The translations under genes and the position numbers were made by a program. Positions 15,489 to 25,649 of a stretch of DNA of 64,000 bases are shown in pieces; the first letter of the stretch is position 1; every line of letters starts with the position of its first letter. The stretch lies in NCBI RefSeq assembly GCF_004570975.1, contig NZ_SPPC01000006.1, positions 186,001-250,000 of the forward strand, written 5' to 3'. The DNA comes from Barnesiella sp. WM24 (GTDB lineage: Bacteria > Bacteroidota > Bacteroidia > Bacteroidales > Muribaculaceae). A model generated the notes under the pieces. It ran no database searches. It was not told where the DNA came from and saw nothing but the letters and a program-made list of their open reading frames with translations.

Positions 15489-16859
15489 TCACATGCCGGG
15501 TGTCATCGCCGACAGGAGCGCCGAACTGATTGACATGTATATCACCATGCCTATGATATCGTTGGTGATGGAGATGAACGGGCCTGTGGCAAGCGCAGGG
15601 TCAATCTTGAACCGCTCCAGGGTCAAGGGGACAAATGTGCCGAATATAGACGCAAACACTACCACGGCAAACAGTGACAGTGACACGGCTATGGTGGTTA
15701 CCTGGGCGGGTCCGAGAGCAAACACGTTGTAGACAAAGACCAGTAGCGAGATTATGCACGCGTTGAGGAGTCCGACTCCGAGTTCCTTGAACAGCTGCTT
15801 TGCCGAGCCGCTCACGTCGAGCGAGCCGTTGGCGAGTCCCTGCACGATGATTGCCGACGACTGGATGCCGACGTTTCCTCCCGTACCGCCGATAAGCGGT
15901 ATGAACAGAGCCATGGCCGGATTGACCGCAAATCCCGACTCAAAGTGACCGAGGATAAGCGAGTTGCCGATACCGCCGAGTATTCCTATCAGGAGCCACG
16001 GCAGGCGTGCCTTGGTCTGGTTGAAGAGGGTGTCGTCGCTTTCAACGTCACCGGAAAGACCTGATGCGAGCTGATAGTCACGTTCGCTCTGCTCGCGCGC
16101 CTCGTCCATTACATCATCGACGGTAATCTGACCCACAAGCCTGCCTATCGAGTCGACAACCGGCATCGCTACAAGGTCATATTTCTCGAAGTCGAGAGTA
16201 AGCTCGTCGACAGGAGTGTCGGTCTTGACCGAGACGGGGTCGACCTCCATCACGTGTTTTATCTTTGACACTGAAGGATGGGTGATCATCTTTTTCAGCG
16301 GGAACACTCCGCGCAGGCGATAGTCATTGTCGACCACATACACGTAGTATATCTCGTCAAGGTCCTCTGCCTGACGGCGCATCTCCTGGACACACTGCGG
16401 CATGCTCCAATTCTCGTTGACGACAATCATCTCCGTGCCCATAAGACCGCCGGCTGTGTCCTCGTCATATTTCAGCAGGTCAATGATGTCGCCTGCCTGC
16501 TCCACGTTGTCTATATGTGACAGGATTTCATCCCTGTCCTCCTCGTCGAGTTCCTGGATGATGTCGACGGCGTCGTCGGTGTCGAGATGGTCGATGACCT
16601 GGCGCGCTATGTCTTCGCTCGACATCGCGCTCAGGAGCTTGTGGCGGTCATCCTCGTCAAGCTCCATCAAGACATCGGCTGCGGTCTGGTCGTCAAGGAG
16701 GCGGAAGAGAAATTCCGCCTCGTCGATGTCCAGGTCCTGATATAGCTCCGCGATGTCGGCAGGGTGGAGCGCTGTCAGCTCCTTGCGCGCCGCCTCTTCG
16801 TCGTGGCGCGTTATGATGTCGCGGAGGAAGTCAAGATATTCGGGTGTATATTCTTTCAT
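15489..16859 (-). CDS. mgtE: magnesium transporter MgtE
   Basis: 456 residues in the usual MgtE order: N-terminal acidic helical domain (about 1-130, many DD/EE pairs that sense magnesium), two CBS domains (about 135-255), then five membrane helices from about 285 on, with the pore-lining PLIGGTGGNVGIQSSAIIVQG. It is a magnesium-gated channel of the inner membrane. Its start overlaps the rsmA stop by 1 nt (TAATG), so the two are translationally coupled. Confidence 0.95.
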   Translation of the reverse strand: MKEYTPEYLDFLRDIITRHDEEAARKELTALHPADIAELYQDLDIDEAEFLFRLLDDQTAADVLMELDEDDRHKLLSAMSSEDIARQVIDHLDTDDAVDIIQELDEEDRDEILSHIDNVEQAGDIIDLLKYDEDTAGGLMGTEMIVVNENWSMPQCVQEMRRQAEDLDEIYYVYVVDNDYRLRGVFPLKKMITHPSVSKIKHVMEVDPVSVKTDTPVDELTLDFEKYDLVAMPVVDSIGRLVGQITVDDVMDEAREQSERDYQLASGLSGDVESDDTLFNQTKARLPWLLIGILGGIGNSLILGHFESGFAVNPAMALFIPLIGGTGGNVGIQSSAIIVQGLANGSLDVSGSAKQLFKELGVGLLNACIISLLVFVYNVFALGPAQVTTIAVSLSLFAVVVFASIFGTFVPLTLERFKIDPALATGPFISITNDIIGMVIYMSISSALLSAMTPGM

Positions 16860-17656
16860 TAATCATTGGTTGCGGCGTCGCGCATGGCGGCGACACGATT
16901 GGTAAGGTCGATGAACTGAGCGACACTCAGCTGTTCGGGACGCGCTCCCCACACCGGGTCGTCGCCCAAGGCGGCACCGGGGGGCAAAAGCCCGCGGATG
17001 GAGTTGCGCAAGGTCTTGCGGCGCTGTCCGAACGTGGTCTTTACGATTGTCTTGAATAGCTTCTCGTCGCAGCCGAGGTCGGTAACGCCGTTGCGAGTGC
17101 AGCGTATTACGCCCGACTTGACCTTTGGCGGCGGGTTGAAGACATGTTCATCGACGGTGAACAGATATTCCACGTCATACCATGCCTGCAGAAGCACGCT
17201 AAGGATGCCGTAGACTTTTGAGCCCGGGGAGGCGGCGAGCCTCTCCGCCACCTCTTTCTGCAACATTCCGGAGCAGCAGGGAATCAGGTCGCGGTAGTCG
17301 AGAACCTTGAAAAATATCTGCGAGGATATGTTGTAGGGATAATTACCGATGACGCAGAAAGGCTTGCCGCCCATAACGTCGGCAAGATCCATCTTCAGGA
17401 AGTCGCCTTCGATAATCCTGCCTTTCAAGTCGGGGAAATTGGCGGTAAGATACTCGACACTTTCCGTGTCGATTTCCACCACTTTCACGTCATGTCCTTC
17501 ATCAAGGAGAAAGCGGGTGAGCACCCCCATGCCGGGGCCTATCTCCAGTACCGGCTCTCCCTTGAACCCGTCGAGCGTGGCAGCTATGCGTCCGGCTATC
17601 GACAGGTCGGTCAGAAAGTGTTGACCGAGAGCTTTTTTAGGCTTGACTTTCTGCAT
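16859..17656 (-). CDS. rsmA: 16S rRNA dimethyladenosine transferase
   Basis: 265 residues. The N-terminus KPKKALGQHFLTD is diagnostic, VLEIGPGMGVLTRFLL binds SAM, and IGNYPYNISSQI is the catalytic motif IV (Asn-Tyr-Pro-Tyr variant usual in Bacteroidetes). It dimethylates two adjacent adenines near the 16S 3' end, a late subunit-assembly step. It is coupled to mgtE downstream, an order often kept in Bacteroidales. Confidence 0.97.
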   Translation of the reverse strand: MQKVKPKKALGQHFLTDLSIAGRIAATLDGFKGEPVLEIGPGMGVLTRFLLDEGHDVKVVEIDTESVEYLTANFPDLKGRIIEGDFLKMDLADVMGGKPFCVIGNYPYNISSQIFFKVLDYRDLIPCCSGMLQKEVAERLAASPGSKVYGILSVLLQAWYDVEYLFTVDEHVFNPPPKVKSGVIRCTRNGVTDLGCDEKLFKTIVKTTFGQRRKTLRNSIRGLLPPGAALGDDPVWGARPEQLSVAQFIDLTNRVAAMRDAATND

Positions 17657-17685
17657 CTTTATTGTAATTGGTGGTTAAGATTCGT

Positions 17686-18138
17686 TTATTTTACGATACC
17701 GAGCAGCTGGGAAGCGGCGTTTTTGGTGTCGACTTTCTTGATGACGTGGGTTATGTTATGGTCGGCATCGGTGACAAACGTCGTGCGAACCGTGCCCATA
17801 TATTCCCTTCCACACATCTTTTTCAACTGCCACACGCCAAACTCGCTGTTGACGGCTCCTTCCGGGTCGCTCAGAAGAGTGAACGGAAGAGAATGTTTTT
17901 CTGCAAATTTGGCATGGCTCGCAGCCGAGTCCTTGCTTATGCCGATAATCTCGTAGCCGAGATCGCGCAGCTCGGCATAACCGTCGCGCAGCGAACACGC
18001 CTCGGCAGTGCAACCCGGAGTATTGTCCTTCGGGTAGAAATACACGATGAGCGGCTTGCCGGCGAAGTCTGACGCCTTGACTTCATTTCCGTTGGCGTCA
18101 TATCCGAGCAGTTGTGGTAATTTGTCGCCTATTTCCAT
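17686..18138 (-). CDS. bcp: thioredoxin-dependent thiol peroxidase (BCP)
   Basis: 150 residues, a peroxiredoxin of the BCP/PrxQ class. The peroxidatic Cys43 and resolving Cys48 lie in YPKDNTPGCTAEACSLRD. It reduces hydrogen peroxide and organic peroxides using thioredoxin, in the cytoplasm. It sits 16 nt after frr and 29 nt before rsmA, and may be part of a longer pyrH-frr-bcp-rsmA-mgtE transcript. Confidence 0.95.
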   Translation of the reverse strand: MEIGDKLPQLLGYDANGNEVKASDFAGKPLIVYFYPKDNTPGCTAEACSLRDGYAELRDLGYEIIGISKDSAASHAKFAEKHSLPFTLLSDPEGAVNSEFGVWQLKKMCGREYMGTVRTTFVTDADHNITHVIKKVDTKNAASQLLGIVK

Positions 18139-18154
18139 TTCCGGTATATCGTTA

Positions 18155-18715
18155 TTATACGGTAAGTATCTCCTTCTCTTTTGCTGCGAAAAGGTCGTCG
18201 ATTTTCTTCAGGTACTTGTCGTGAAGTTTCTGCACCTGTGCTTCAGCGTCTTTCTCGACATCTTCAGGCATGCCCTGCTTGACAGCCTTCTTCAGCCCGT
18301 CGATAGCGTCGCGGCGCGCGTTTCTTACTGATACCTTGGCATTTTCAGCCTCGCCCTTCGACTGCTTTACGAGAGCCTTGCGGCGGTCTTCGGTAAGCGG
18401 GGGGATAGAGAGGCGTATCACCTCGCCGTTGTTTTCGGGAGTGATGCCAAGTTCTGAATTGATGATTGCCTTCTCGATTTCCTTGAACATGGCTTTTTCC
18501 CAGGGGGTGATGGTGATTGTGCGTGCATCGGGCACACTTACGTTTGCCACATTGCCAACAGGCACTGCGCTGCCGTAATATTCGACACGGATGCCATCAA
18601 GGATTTTGGGGTTTGCCTTGCCGGCGCGGATGTGGGCGAGCGATTCGTCAAGATAGGCTACTGCCATCTCCATCTTCTCCTCAGCGGGGTCAAGATAAGT
18701 CTTTACGTCAGTCAT
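18155..18715 (-). CDS. frr: ribosome recycling factor
   Basis: The chosen ATG at 18715 gives a 186-residue protein starting [18 protein letters not shown]; an upstream in-frame start at 18808 would overlap pyrH by 71 nt and add an atypical extension. Family marks are [37 protein letters not shown] and [18 protein letters not shown]. It splits the post-termination ribosome with EF-G. It lies 22 nt after pyrH, the common bacterial order. Confidence 0.97.
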   Translation of the reverse strand: MTDVKTYLDPAEEKMEMAVAYLDESLAHIRAGKANPKILDGIRVEYYGSAVPVGNVANVSVPDARTITITPWEKAMFKEIEKAIINSELGITPENNGEVIRLSIPPLTEDRRKALVKQSKGEAENAKVSVRNARRDAIDGLKKAVKQGMPEDVEKDAEAQVQKLHDKYLKKIDDLFAAKEKEILTV

Positions 18716-18737
18716 GATTTCAGTTATTTTAGTGTAA

Positions 18738-19448
18738 TTAATAAACGAGAGTACCGATTGGTTCACCTTCAAGCACCTTTTTAAGATTACCGGGGGTGTC
18801 CATGTCAAAAACTATTATCGGGAGTTTGTTTTCCTTGCAAAGCGCGGTGGCAGTAAGGTCCATGACCTTTAGTCCGCGGTTGTAGACTTCATCATAGGTG
18901 ATTTCGGCAAACTTTGTCGCGGTCGGGTCCTTTTCCGGGTCGGCTGTGTAGATTCCGTCGACGCGGGTGCCTTTCATCATCACTTCGGCTTCGACCTCGA
19001 TGCCTCGCAGAGCCGAACCGGTGTCGGTCGTGAAGAACGGGTTGCCTGTGCCGCCCGAGATTATTGCCACGGCACCGCCCTGCATCGCCTCGATGGCGCG
19101 CCACTTGCTGTAGTGTTCACCGATGGGAAACATGTTGATTGCGGTAAACACCTTTGCCGGCTGTCCGGCGGCTTCGAGTGCCGAGCTAAGCGCAAGCGAA
19201 TTGATTACAGTAGCAAGCATGCCCATCTGGTCGCCTTTCACGCGGTCAAAGCCTTTTGACGCGCCCGAGAGTCCACGGAATATGTTGCCGCCGCCGATTA
19301 CGATTGCCACTTCGACGCCCGATGCCGCTACTTCGTGTATCTGCTCGGCATACTGGTTAAGGCGTTTGGTATCGATTCCGTAACCCTGCTCGCCCATAAG
19401 CGATTCGCCGCTCAATTTCAATAATATGCGCTTATATTTTGTTCTCAT
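18738..19448 (-). CDS. pyrH: UMP kinase
   Basis: 236 residues of the amino-acid-kinase fold: [14 protein letters not shown] at the start, [10 protein letters not shown] near 53, [16 protein letters not shown] near 133. It phosphorylates UMP to UDP in pyrimidine synthesis. First gene of the pyrH-frr run, with a -7 box about 40 nt upstream. Confidence 0.97.
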   Translation of the reverse strand: MRTKYKRILLKLSGESLMGEQGYGIDTKRLNQYAEQIHEVAASGVEVAIVIGGGNIFRGLSGASKGFDRVKGDQMGMLATVINSLALSSALEAAGQPAKVFTAINMFPIGEHYSKWRAIEAMQGGAVAIISGGTGNPFFTTDTGSALRGIEVEAEVMMKGTRVDGIYTADPEKDPTATKFAEITYDEVYNRGLKVMDLTATALCKENKLPIIVFDMDTPGNLKKVLEGEPIGTLVY

Positions 19449-19486
19449 CTCGATAAATTGTATATTTATATTGTTTTTTAGTTTAG

Positions 19487-19494
19487 CAAAGATA
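19487..19494 (-). promoter_or_regulatory. -7 box of pyrH
   Basis: TATCTTTG on the minus strand about 40 nt before the pyrH ATG. No clear -33 TTG at the right distance. Confidence 0.45.
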
Positions 19495-19513
19495 ATAAAA
19501 ACAAATTAAAGAG

Positions 19514-20266
19514 ATGTCTAATTTGTCATTTTCCATTCGTAATGTTTTGTTGTGCCTCGTGATTGGGGGCATGTCGTGTGGCGTCAGTGTCGCGGGAACG
19601 CGTGATTATGAGGCGACGGCTGCAAAGGCGCAGCGTTTTTTCAAATACCAGGAGTGGGCAAACGCCGCTGCCATGTATGAGATTATGCTGGAAGACAGCG
19701 CGAAGGTTGTTGACACATATGCCCGGGCCATAGCAGTGGCGGGTATGCGCAAGCTGCCCGACTATCAGATGTCGCTGCTTGAGCGCGCGCAGGCCAATCT
19801 GATACCGATGGGCGACGTGCTGAGAGGGGTGCAGCAAGTGAGCTTTGCGATGGGGCATAATTCGCTCTACGAAAACTTCCTGTTGCTCGTCAAGGAGCGT
19901 CAGCCCTGGCTCACACGCAGCATCGAGAAGCAGCTGTTGAGCTATTATATGTTCAGGCGCAATGCCCCGGAGATAATACGCTACAGCCGCATAATGCTTT
20001 CCGGCGCACCTGACAATGCCGAATATCTCTCCAACCTCGCCACCGGCTACATGCTTGAGGGCAACGACACCGACGGCATTGCCACTTACAAGCGGCTGCT
20101 TGAATATCACCCGGGCAACTACAAGACTCTGCTTGTACTTGGAAATTACTATGACTTGAAGGGCGACACCGCGCAGGCGCTGCGCTATCTGCGTCAAGCC
20201 GACTCGATACAGCCGACTCCCTACGTCACCGAAATCCTGAAGCGCCTCGCCCCGCAACCGCGATAA
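19514..20266 (+). CDS. exported tetratricopeptide-repeat protein
   Basis: 250 residues with a signal peptide (about 1-27, ending VSVAG) and helical TPR-like repeats through the rest (for example YLSNLATGYMLEGNDTDGIATYKRLLEYHPG and TLLVLGNYYDLKGDTAQALRYL are described here as the last two repeats, near 180-245). It is likely periplasmic and serves as a protein-interaction scaffold. It is divergent from pyrH and followed immediately by the palindromic repeat array. The partner is unknown. Confidence 0.75.
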   Translation: MSNLSFSIRNVLLCLVIGGMSCGVSVAGTRDYEATAAKAQRFFKYQEWANAAAMYEIMLEDSAKVVDTYARAIAVAGMRKLPDYQMSLLERAQANLIPMGDVLRGVQQVSFAMGHNSLYENFLLLVKERQPWLTRSIEKQLLSYYMFRRNAPEIIRYSRIMLSGAPDNAEYLSNLATGYMLEGNDTDGIATYKRLLEYHPGNYKTLLVLGNYYDLKGDTAQALRYLRQADSIQPTPYVTEILKRLAPQPR

Positions 20267-20338
20267 ACACGACAATCGCTTGCGATTCACCGCGCAGCTG
20301 TAATACACTCTTGCGTGACATCACCACACAGAGGCAAT

Positions 20339-21423
20339 GTAGGGGCGATGTGGTTTGCATGCGGTAATTTGCATGCGGTGATGTGTTGGCATTTGCAGGG
20401 GGGTGTGTTGGCATATACATGCAATGTAGGGGCGAGTGGAAGCTCGCCCGCGTATCGTCCTGTGGTGGTATAGTTGTGTCGCCGGTGTGGGAATGGATGC
20501 ATTGTGTGTGTTTCGGGCGAGCTTCCACTCGCCCCTACAGCTACGCGATGGTGTTTGCATGCGGTAATTTGCATGCGGTGATGTGTTGGCATTTGCAGGG
20601 GGTGTTGTATTGGCATATACATGCAGTGTAGGGGCGAGTGGAAGCTCGCCCGCGTATCGTCCTGTGGTGGTATTGTTGTGTCGCCGGCGTGGGAATGGAT
20701 GGATTGTGTGTGTTTCGGGCGAGCTTCCACTCGCCCCTACAGCTACGCGATGGGGTTTGCATGCGGTAATTTGCAGGGGGTGATGTGTTGGCATATACAT
20801 GCAGTGTAGGGGCGAGTGGAATCTCGCCCGCGTATCGTCCTGTGGTGGTATTGTTGTGTCGCCGGCGAGGGAATGGATTCATTGTGTGTGTTTCGGGCGA
20901 GCTTCCACTCGCCCCTACAGCTACGCGATGAGGTTTGCATGCGGTAATTTGCATGCGGTGATGTGTTGGCATTTGCAGGGGGGTGTTGTGTTGGCATATA
21001 CATGCAGTGTAGGGGCGAGTGGAAGCCCGCCCGCGTATTGTCCTGTGGTGGTATTGTTTTGTCGCCGGCGTGGGAATGGATGCATTGTGTGTGTTTCGGG
21101 CGAGCTTCCACTCGCCCCTACAGCTACGCGATGAGGTTTGCATGCGGTAATTTGCATGCGGTGATGTGTTGTCATTTGCAGGGGGTGATGTGTTGGCATA
21201 TACATGCAGTGTAGGGGCGAGTGGAAGCTCGCCCGCGTATCGTCCTGTGGTGGTATAGTTGTGTCGCCGGCGTGGGAATGGATGCATTGTGAGTGTTTCG
21301 GGCGAGCTTCCACTCGCCCCTACAGCTACGCGATGAGGTTTGCATGCGGTGATGTGTTGACATTTGCAGGGGGTGTTGTGTTGGCATATACATGCAGTGT
21401 AGGGGCGAGTGGAAGCTCGCCCG
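20339..21423. repeat. tandem array of palindromic REP/BIME-like elements
   Basis: Five near-identical 113-bp elements start at 20426, 20628, 20806, 21009 and 21211. Each begins with a 25-nt arm (starts GTAGGGGCGAGTGG) and ends with its inverted copy (ends at 20538, 20740, 20918, 21121 and 21323), around a conserved 63-nt core. Each arm is itself a small hairpin (GGGCGAG-CTTCCA-CTCGCCC), so the structure is a palindrome of palindromes. Elements are separated by 65-90 bp spacers made of shorter repeats (TTTGCATGCGGT, TGTTGGCAT) in varying copy number. A truncated unit opens the array at 20339 and a lone left arm closes it at 21399-21423. The whole gene-free stretch 20267-21584 consists of this and the secDF terminator. 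No transposase is in the window. Confidence 0.9.
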
Positions 21424-21530
21424 AAATACCAACCATGCGGACTCACAATCTATCCCCTGCCCGGGATACCAAAATATATGCATTGCGCCCGGTGCCCAAT
21501 CTTGCAAAGCAATGCCTTATAATTGACAAT

Positions 21531-21562
21531 AAAAAAGCAGGCTACCCTGGTGGATAGCCTGC
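21531..21562 (-). terminator. terminator of secDF
   Basis: An 8-bp stem (GCAGGCTA with TAGCCTGC) 23 nt after the secDF stop, followed on the minus strand by TTTTTT, a standard intrinsic terminator. Confidence 0.85.
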
Positions 21563-21584
21563 CCGGTTATAGTAAAGGTTGGGA

Positions 21585-24470
21585 TTATGCTTTCTTTGCG
21601 TTGCGGCGACGGTCGGTCAGGTAAGCTACGGGAGCTGCGACATAGATGGTCGCGAGTGTACCGGTGATTACGCCGAAGAGCATTGCGAAGGTGAAGCTGC
21701 GGATTGAATCGCCACCGAGGATGAAGATACAGAGAAGCACAAGGAGGGTAGAGCATGAGGTCATGATTGTACGACCCAATGTGCTGTTCATTGAATTGTT
21801 GATGGTGGTGAAGAAATCCTGCTTCGGATAAAGCTGCATGTTTTCGCGCACACGGTCAAATACCACCACCGTATCGTTAATCTGGTAACCGATTACGGTA
21901 AGTATTGCCGCGATAAACGACTGGTCGATTTCCATCGAGAAGGGCAGCACACCCCAGAAGAGTGAGTAGAAGCCGATGATTGTGAACGCAGTGAACGCTA
22001 CGGCTGCGAGTGCGCCTACCGAGAACGCTACGTTGTGGAAACGGATCAGAATGTAGAGGAACATGGCGATGAGCGAGAGGATTACGGCTATATAGGCGTC
22101 TTTCTTCATGTCGGCTGCAATAGTCGGACCCACTTTCTGTGAGCTCTGTATACCTATGTTCTCGTTGGTGGTAGAGAAGTCGGTGAGTGACATTCCGCCA
22201 AGCTCGCTGCTGAGACCCTTGTAAAGGATTTCAGTGATTTCAGCGTCAACGCCGTCGGTCTCCTCGTTAATCTTGTAGTTGGTGGAGATACGCACCTTGG
22301 TGTCGTTGTCGATGGTGATGACAGAGAGTGAAGAGTTGGGGAACATCGGGGCAAGTTTCTGCTGGAGTTCGGCAGTCTTTACAGGATGGTCAAACTGCAC
22401 GATGTAGTTGCGTCCTCCGGAGAAGTCGATACCCTGGTTCATTCCGCGTGCAAAGAGCGATACAACAACGATTGCAACGAAGATGCCGCATATGATGAAC
22501 GATATCTTGCGTGCGCCAAGGAAGTTGAACTTGGTGTCGTTGAGCATGTTGCGTGACAGCGGAGTGGTGAAGGTAAGGCGCTTGAAGGGAGCTGTGTTGC
22601 CAAATGCCACGAATACCAGACGGGTAAGGAACACTGCCGTAAAGAACGAGCAGACGATACCGATGATAAGGGTGGTTGCAAATCCCTTGATGGGGCCTGT
22701 TCCGTAAAGGAGAAGGATTACCGCTGTGATGATTGAGGTAAGGTTAGAGTCAAAGATTGCCGAGAAGGCATTGCTGTAACCGTCGGCGATAGCCTGGCGG
22801 ATGTTCTTGCCTGCGCGGAGCTCTTCCTTGGCGCGCTCGAAGATAAGCACGTTGGCGTCAACCGCCATACCGAGCGCAAGCACGATACCGGCGATACCTG
22901 AAAGGGTGAGCACAGCCTGGAAAGAGGCGAGGATACCCATCGTGAAGAAGAGGTTGCATACAAGACCGATGTTGGCGATAAGTCCGGGGATTACGCCGTA
23001 GAAAAGCATCATGAAAATCATCAGGAGCACAAGGGCGATGATGAATGACATGAATCCGTCATGGATTGCCTGCTTTCCGAGCGACGGACCAATCACGGTG
23101 TCGCTGATGATGTCAACCTTTGCCGCCATCTTACCTGACTTGAGCACGTTGGCAAGGTCCTTCGCATCTTCAACCGAGAAGTTACCGGTGATCTGTGAGC
23201 GACCGCCCTCGATTACAGAGTTGATGCGCGGATAAGAGTATACATGGTCGTCAAGCACGATTGCGACGGGCTTGCCGAGGTTGTTCTGAGTCACGCGTGC
23301 CCATGCCTTCGCGCCTTCGCTGTTCATGTTCATTGAAACATAGTTGCCCTGCATGGTCTCGAAGTCGCTTGATGCCGACACTACGACGTCACCGCCGAGA
23401 GCGGGCTTGCCGTTGTTTGACTTCAGCGCGATAAGCGTAAACAGCTCTGCCTTGCGGGTTGCGTTGGTTGCGGTATCGGTGTACTGCACTTCCTGAGGCT
23501 TAACCTCCCAGCGGAGCTTGAGGTTGGAGGGGAGTATGCGGGCTGCGGTGGCGGTGCCGAGAATCGAGTCGATGATTTCGCGGTGAGCCTGTGTAGCCAT
23601 ACCTACGATGGGGGTGCCTGAGTAGCCCTGACCGTCGAAGTTGCCGAGGAAGGTCTTTGCCACGCCGGCTGAGTCGCTGCGGAGAGCGGTCTCGAGTGAC
23701 ATGAGCTGATTCTGGATTTCGTCAAGGGTGTAGGTCTCGTAAAATTCGAGGTTTGCCGAAGCCTTGAGCAGCTCGCGCACACGGTCATGCTCCTTAACGC
23801 CCGGAAGCTCAAGAAGAATCTGACCGTCCTTTTCAAGCTCCTGGATGTTGGGGGCAACGACACCGAACTGGTCGATACGGTTGCGGAGCACATTGGTAGA
23901 GCTTGACACACGGTCCTTCACTTCCTGCTTTACGGTGTTTTCAACCTGGTCGGCCGACTCACCGCGCTTTGCGACGTTCTTGAACACGACTGCCATGTCG
24001 GCTGTCGGGTCAATGCGCTTATATTCTTTGAAGAAAGCTGCCACGTAGTCGCTGGTCTTGGTCTTTTTCACCACTGAGTCAGTGGCGGCGAGCACGCGGT
24101 TGAATGTCTTGTTGTCTTCGGCATTGGCGATTGAACGGAGGATGTCGGGCACTGACACCTGAAGAATCACGTTCATACCACCCTTCAGGTCAAGACCCAA
24201 GCCTACGCCCATCTTTTGTACTTGATTGAACGTATAGCCGAATACGGGATAAACTTCCTCTTTACCGATTGAATCGATGTAGTTTTTGTAGGCCTTCTTG
24301 TAGGCTTCTCCATTGGCATCGCCGTTAGCGACAACCAGTGCATAAGTTTCCGCCTTCTTCTCATAGCGTGAGGTTACCCAGCTGAACGAGAGGTAGAACA
24401 GACACACGAGCACCAAGAAGATTGCTATTACACCGGAGATTACACTTCCGGTAGTACCTTTGCTTTGCAT
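21585..24470 (-). CDS. secDF: fused protein translocase subunit SecDF
   Basis: 961 residues joining SecD (about 1-620) and SecF (about 640-961), as is usual in Bacteroidetes. The first helix is at 12-33, the SecD motif GLGLDLKGGM near 90, the large periplasmic P1 domain with an extended insert to about 450, then helices with LALGMAVDANVLIFERAKEEL; SecF begins with its own helix and GIDFSGGRNYIV and has QINDTVVVFDRVRENM. It uses the proton gradient to pull exported proteins through SecYEG. It is monocistronic, with its own promoter and terminator. Confidence 0.97.
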   Translation of the reverse strand: MQSKGTTGSVISGVIAIFLVLVCLFYLSFSWVTSRYEKKAETYALVVANGDANGEAYKKAYKNYIDSIGKEEVYPVFGYTFNQVQKMGVGLGLDLKGGMNVILQVSVPDILRSIANAEDNKTFNRVLAATDSVVKKTKTSDYVAAFFKEYKRIDPTADMAVVFKNVAKRGESADQVENTVKQEVKDRVSSSTNVLRNRIDQFGVVAPNIQELEKDGQILLELPGVKEHDRVRELLKASANLEFYETYTLDEIQNQLMSLETALRSDSAGVAKTFLGNFDGQGYSGTPIVGMATQAHREIIDSILGTATAARILPSNLKLRWEVKPQEVQYTDTATNATRKAELFTLIALKSNNGKPALGGDVVVSASSDFETMQGNYVSMNMNSEGAKAWARVTQNNLGKPVAIVLDDHVYSYPRINSVIEGGRSQITGNFSVEDAKDLANVLKSGKMAAKVDIISDTVIGPSLGKQAIHDGFMSFIIALVLLMIFMMLFYGVIPGLIANIGLVCNLFFTMGILASFQAVLTLSGIAGIVLALGMAVDANVLIFERAKEELRAGKNIRQAIADGYSNAFSAIFDSNLTSIITAVILLLYGTGPIKGFATTLIIGIVCSFFTAVFLTRLVFVAFGNTAPFKRLTFTTPLSRNMLNDTKFNFLGARKISFIICGIFVAIVVVSLFARGMNQGIDFSGGRNYIVQFDHPVKTAELQQKLAPMFPNSSLSVITIDNDTKVRISTNYKINEETDGVDAEITEILYKGLSSELGGMSLTDFSTTNENIGIQSSQKVGPTIAADMKKDAYIAVILSLIAMFLYILIRFHNVAFSVGALAAVAFTAFTIIGFYSLFWGVLPFSMEIDQSFIAAILTVIGYQINDTVVVFDRVRENMQLYPKQDFFTTINNSMNSTLGRTIMTSCSTLLVLLCIFILGGDSIRSFTFAMLFGVITGTLATIYVAAPVAYLTDRRRNAKKA

Positions 24471-24529
24471 GTGTTGTTAATAATGATATTAAAGTTATGA
24501 AATTTTTTAGTGTCTAAATTTTCAAGGTG

Positions 24530-24563
24530 CAAATATAACTCTTTTTTCCTTTAATATCACAAA
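24530..24563 (-). promoter_or_regulatory. promoter of secDF
   Basis: Minus-strand TTTG (24560-24563) and TATATTTG (24530-24537), spacer 22 nt, about 60 nt before the ATG. Confidence 0.6.
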
Positions 24564-24632
24564 TACAACTCAATAAAAATGGGCTATAACTCTCTATTGT
24601 GAGTTTTTTTAAGGGTTGATTATGGCTTTTTG

Positions 24633-25589
24633 TCAATAGACAAGCTCGATGTTGTCAATCCAGAGCGTCATGCCGGGTGTGCCCTCGTAGGCGACTCCAC
24701 ATCCCGACGATGCCATCACGAGCAAGTGTGTCGGGGTGGCGTCGGGGCTGTCCCAGCCCACTTCTTTGACCGGGACCATCTTCCCTTTCGAGTTTTTGGC
24801 GTAATAGCTGCGCGATGCCGGAATCAGCCCCATGTAGTCTTTGTAATCCTTGTGGGTTGACATGTCACCGTAATATACCGGCAGGTCGTGGCGTGAGACC
24901 CAGCCCGATGTCGATCTGGAATAACGCTCCCTGCCTGTGCCGACGCGCTTTGCGTAGATGTTGCCGTCGGCGTCTTCCCACCGGCGTTGCAGAAGTATGT
25001 AGACCTCGGCGTTGTCGGCTCCCGGAAGGGGCTTCGACGATGTGCCGGTGGCGCGTATGCGTTGTACGCCCTTCGGTATCTCGAGTCTATAGTCGTAGCG
25101 GAGCGCCTTCGGGCGACCGGTGAAAGGTATGCCCATCTCCATTTTTGAATATGGGCTTGAGGTGTTGCGTATCGGCTCGATGTTGTAGCCGAGATAGATT
25201 GAGCCTGCGACGAGCACTTTCAGGTTGACCATGCCGAGCACTTTTACCTCCTCTATCATGGTGCAGAGCTTGCAGCAGCGTCCTCCCGCAGGGTTTTTGT
25301 CGGGAAACACCGTGTTGCTTGCCTTGACGATTCCCATCACGTTTGCCACGACATTGGATGTCGCCCACGGCGAGCCGCCCATGTTGTGATATGCCTCGGT
25401 GCTGTTTATGACCGCATTCGGGGCTATCTCGTAGACCTGCCGGGTGTTTCCCCCTATGATTTTTGATTCGGGGATGTTGCGTGTCACCCAGTTCTCGAAG
25501 TTGCCATATTTTATCGGCTCCACTTTCTGGGCTTGCGTGTATGTCGCCGCGGTCAGCAGGCAGGATATTATGAAGGCTCTGTTGCTCAT
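24633..25589 (-). CDS. exported PCMD-domain protein
   Basis: 318 residues with a signal peptide (about 1-20, ending TQA). The rest matches the putative carbohydrate metabolism domain (PF13201) seen in many Bacteroidetes secreted proteins: FENW early, SPYSKMEMGIPFTGRPKALRYDY in the middle (GxPFTGRPxxLxGxY pattern) and LLVMASSGCGVAYEGTPGMTLWIDNIELVY at the end in shorter pieces. The fold resembles carbohydrate-binding jellyrolls; ligand and role are unknown. A clear promoter precedes it. Confidence 0.85.
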   Translation of the reverse strand: MSNRAFIISCLLTAATYTQAQKVEPIKYGNFENWVTRNIPESKIIGGNTRQVYEIAPNAVINSTEAYHNMGGSPWATSNVVANVMGIVKASNTVFPDKNPAGGRCCKLCTMIEEVKVLGMVNLKVLVAGSIYLGYNIEPIRNTSSPYSKMEMGIPFTGRPKALRYDYRLEIPKGVQRIRATGTSSKPLPGADNAEVYILLQRRWEDADGNIYAKRVGTGRERYSRSTSGWVSRHDLPVYYGDMSTHKDYKDYMGLIPASRSYYAKNSKGKMVPVKEVGWDSPDATPTHLLVMASSGCGVAYEGTPGMTLWIDNIELVY

Positions 25590-25649
25590 GATAAATAGTT
25601 GTGTTGTTGACGTCGCTTTATGCTCTTTTGTCGGCTAATAGTTGAACTG

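Noticed and set aside
20339-21423. CRISPR array
   Set aside because: Units are about 180-200 bp, the spacers are themselves repeated, and no cas genes are present.
20226-21557. Several 80-300 residue open frames on both strands in the repeat array
   Set aside because: They translate the palindromic repeats in a rotating frame, share the same repeated peptides on both strands and lack signals for translation; the array is better explained as non-coding.
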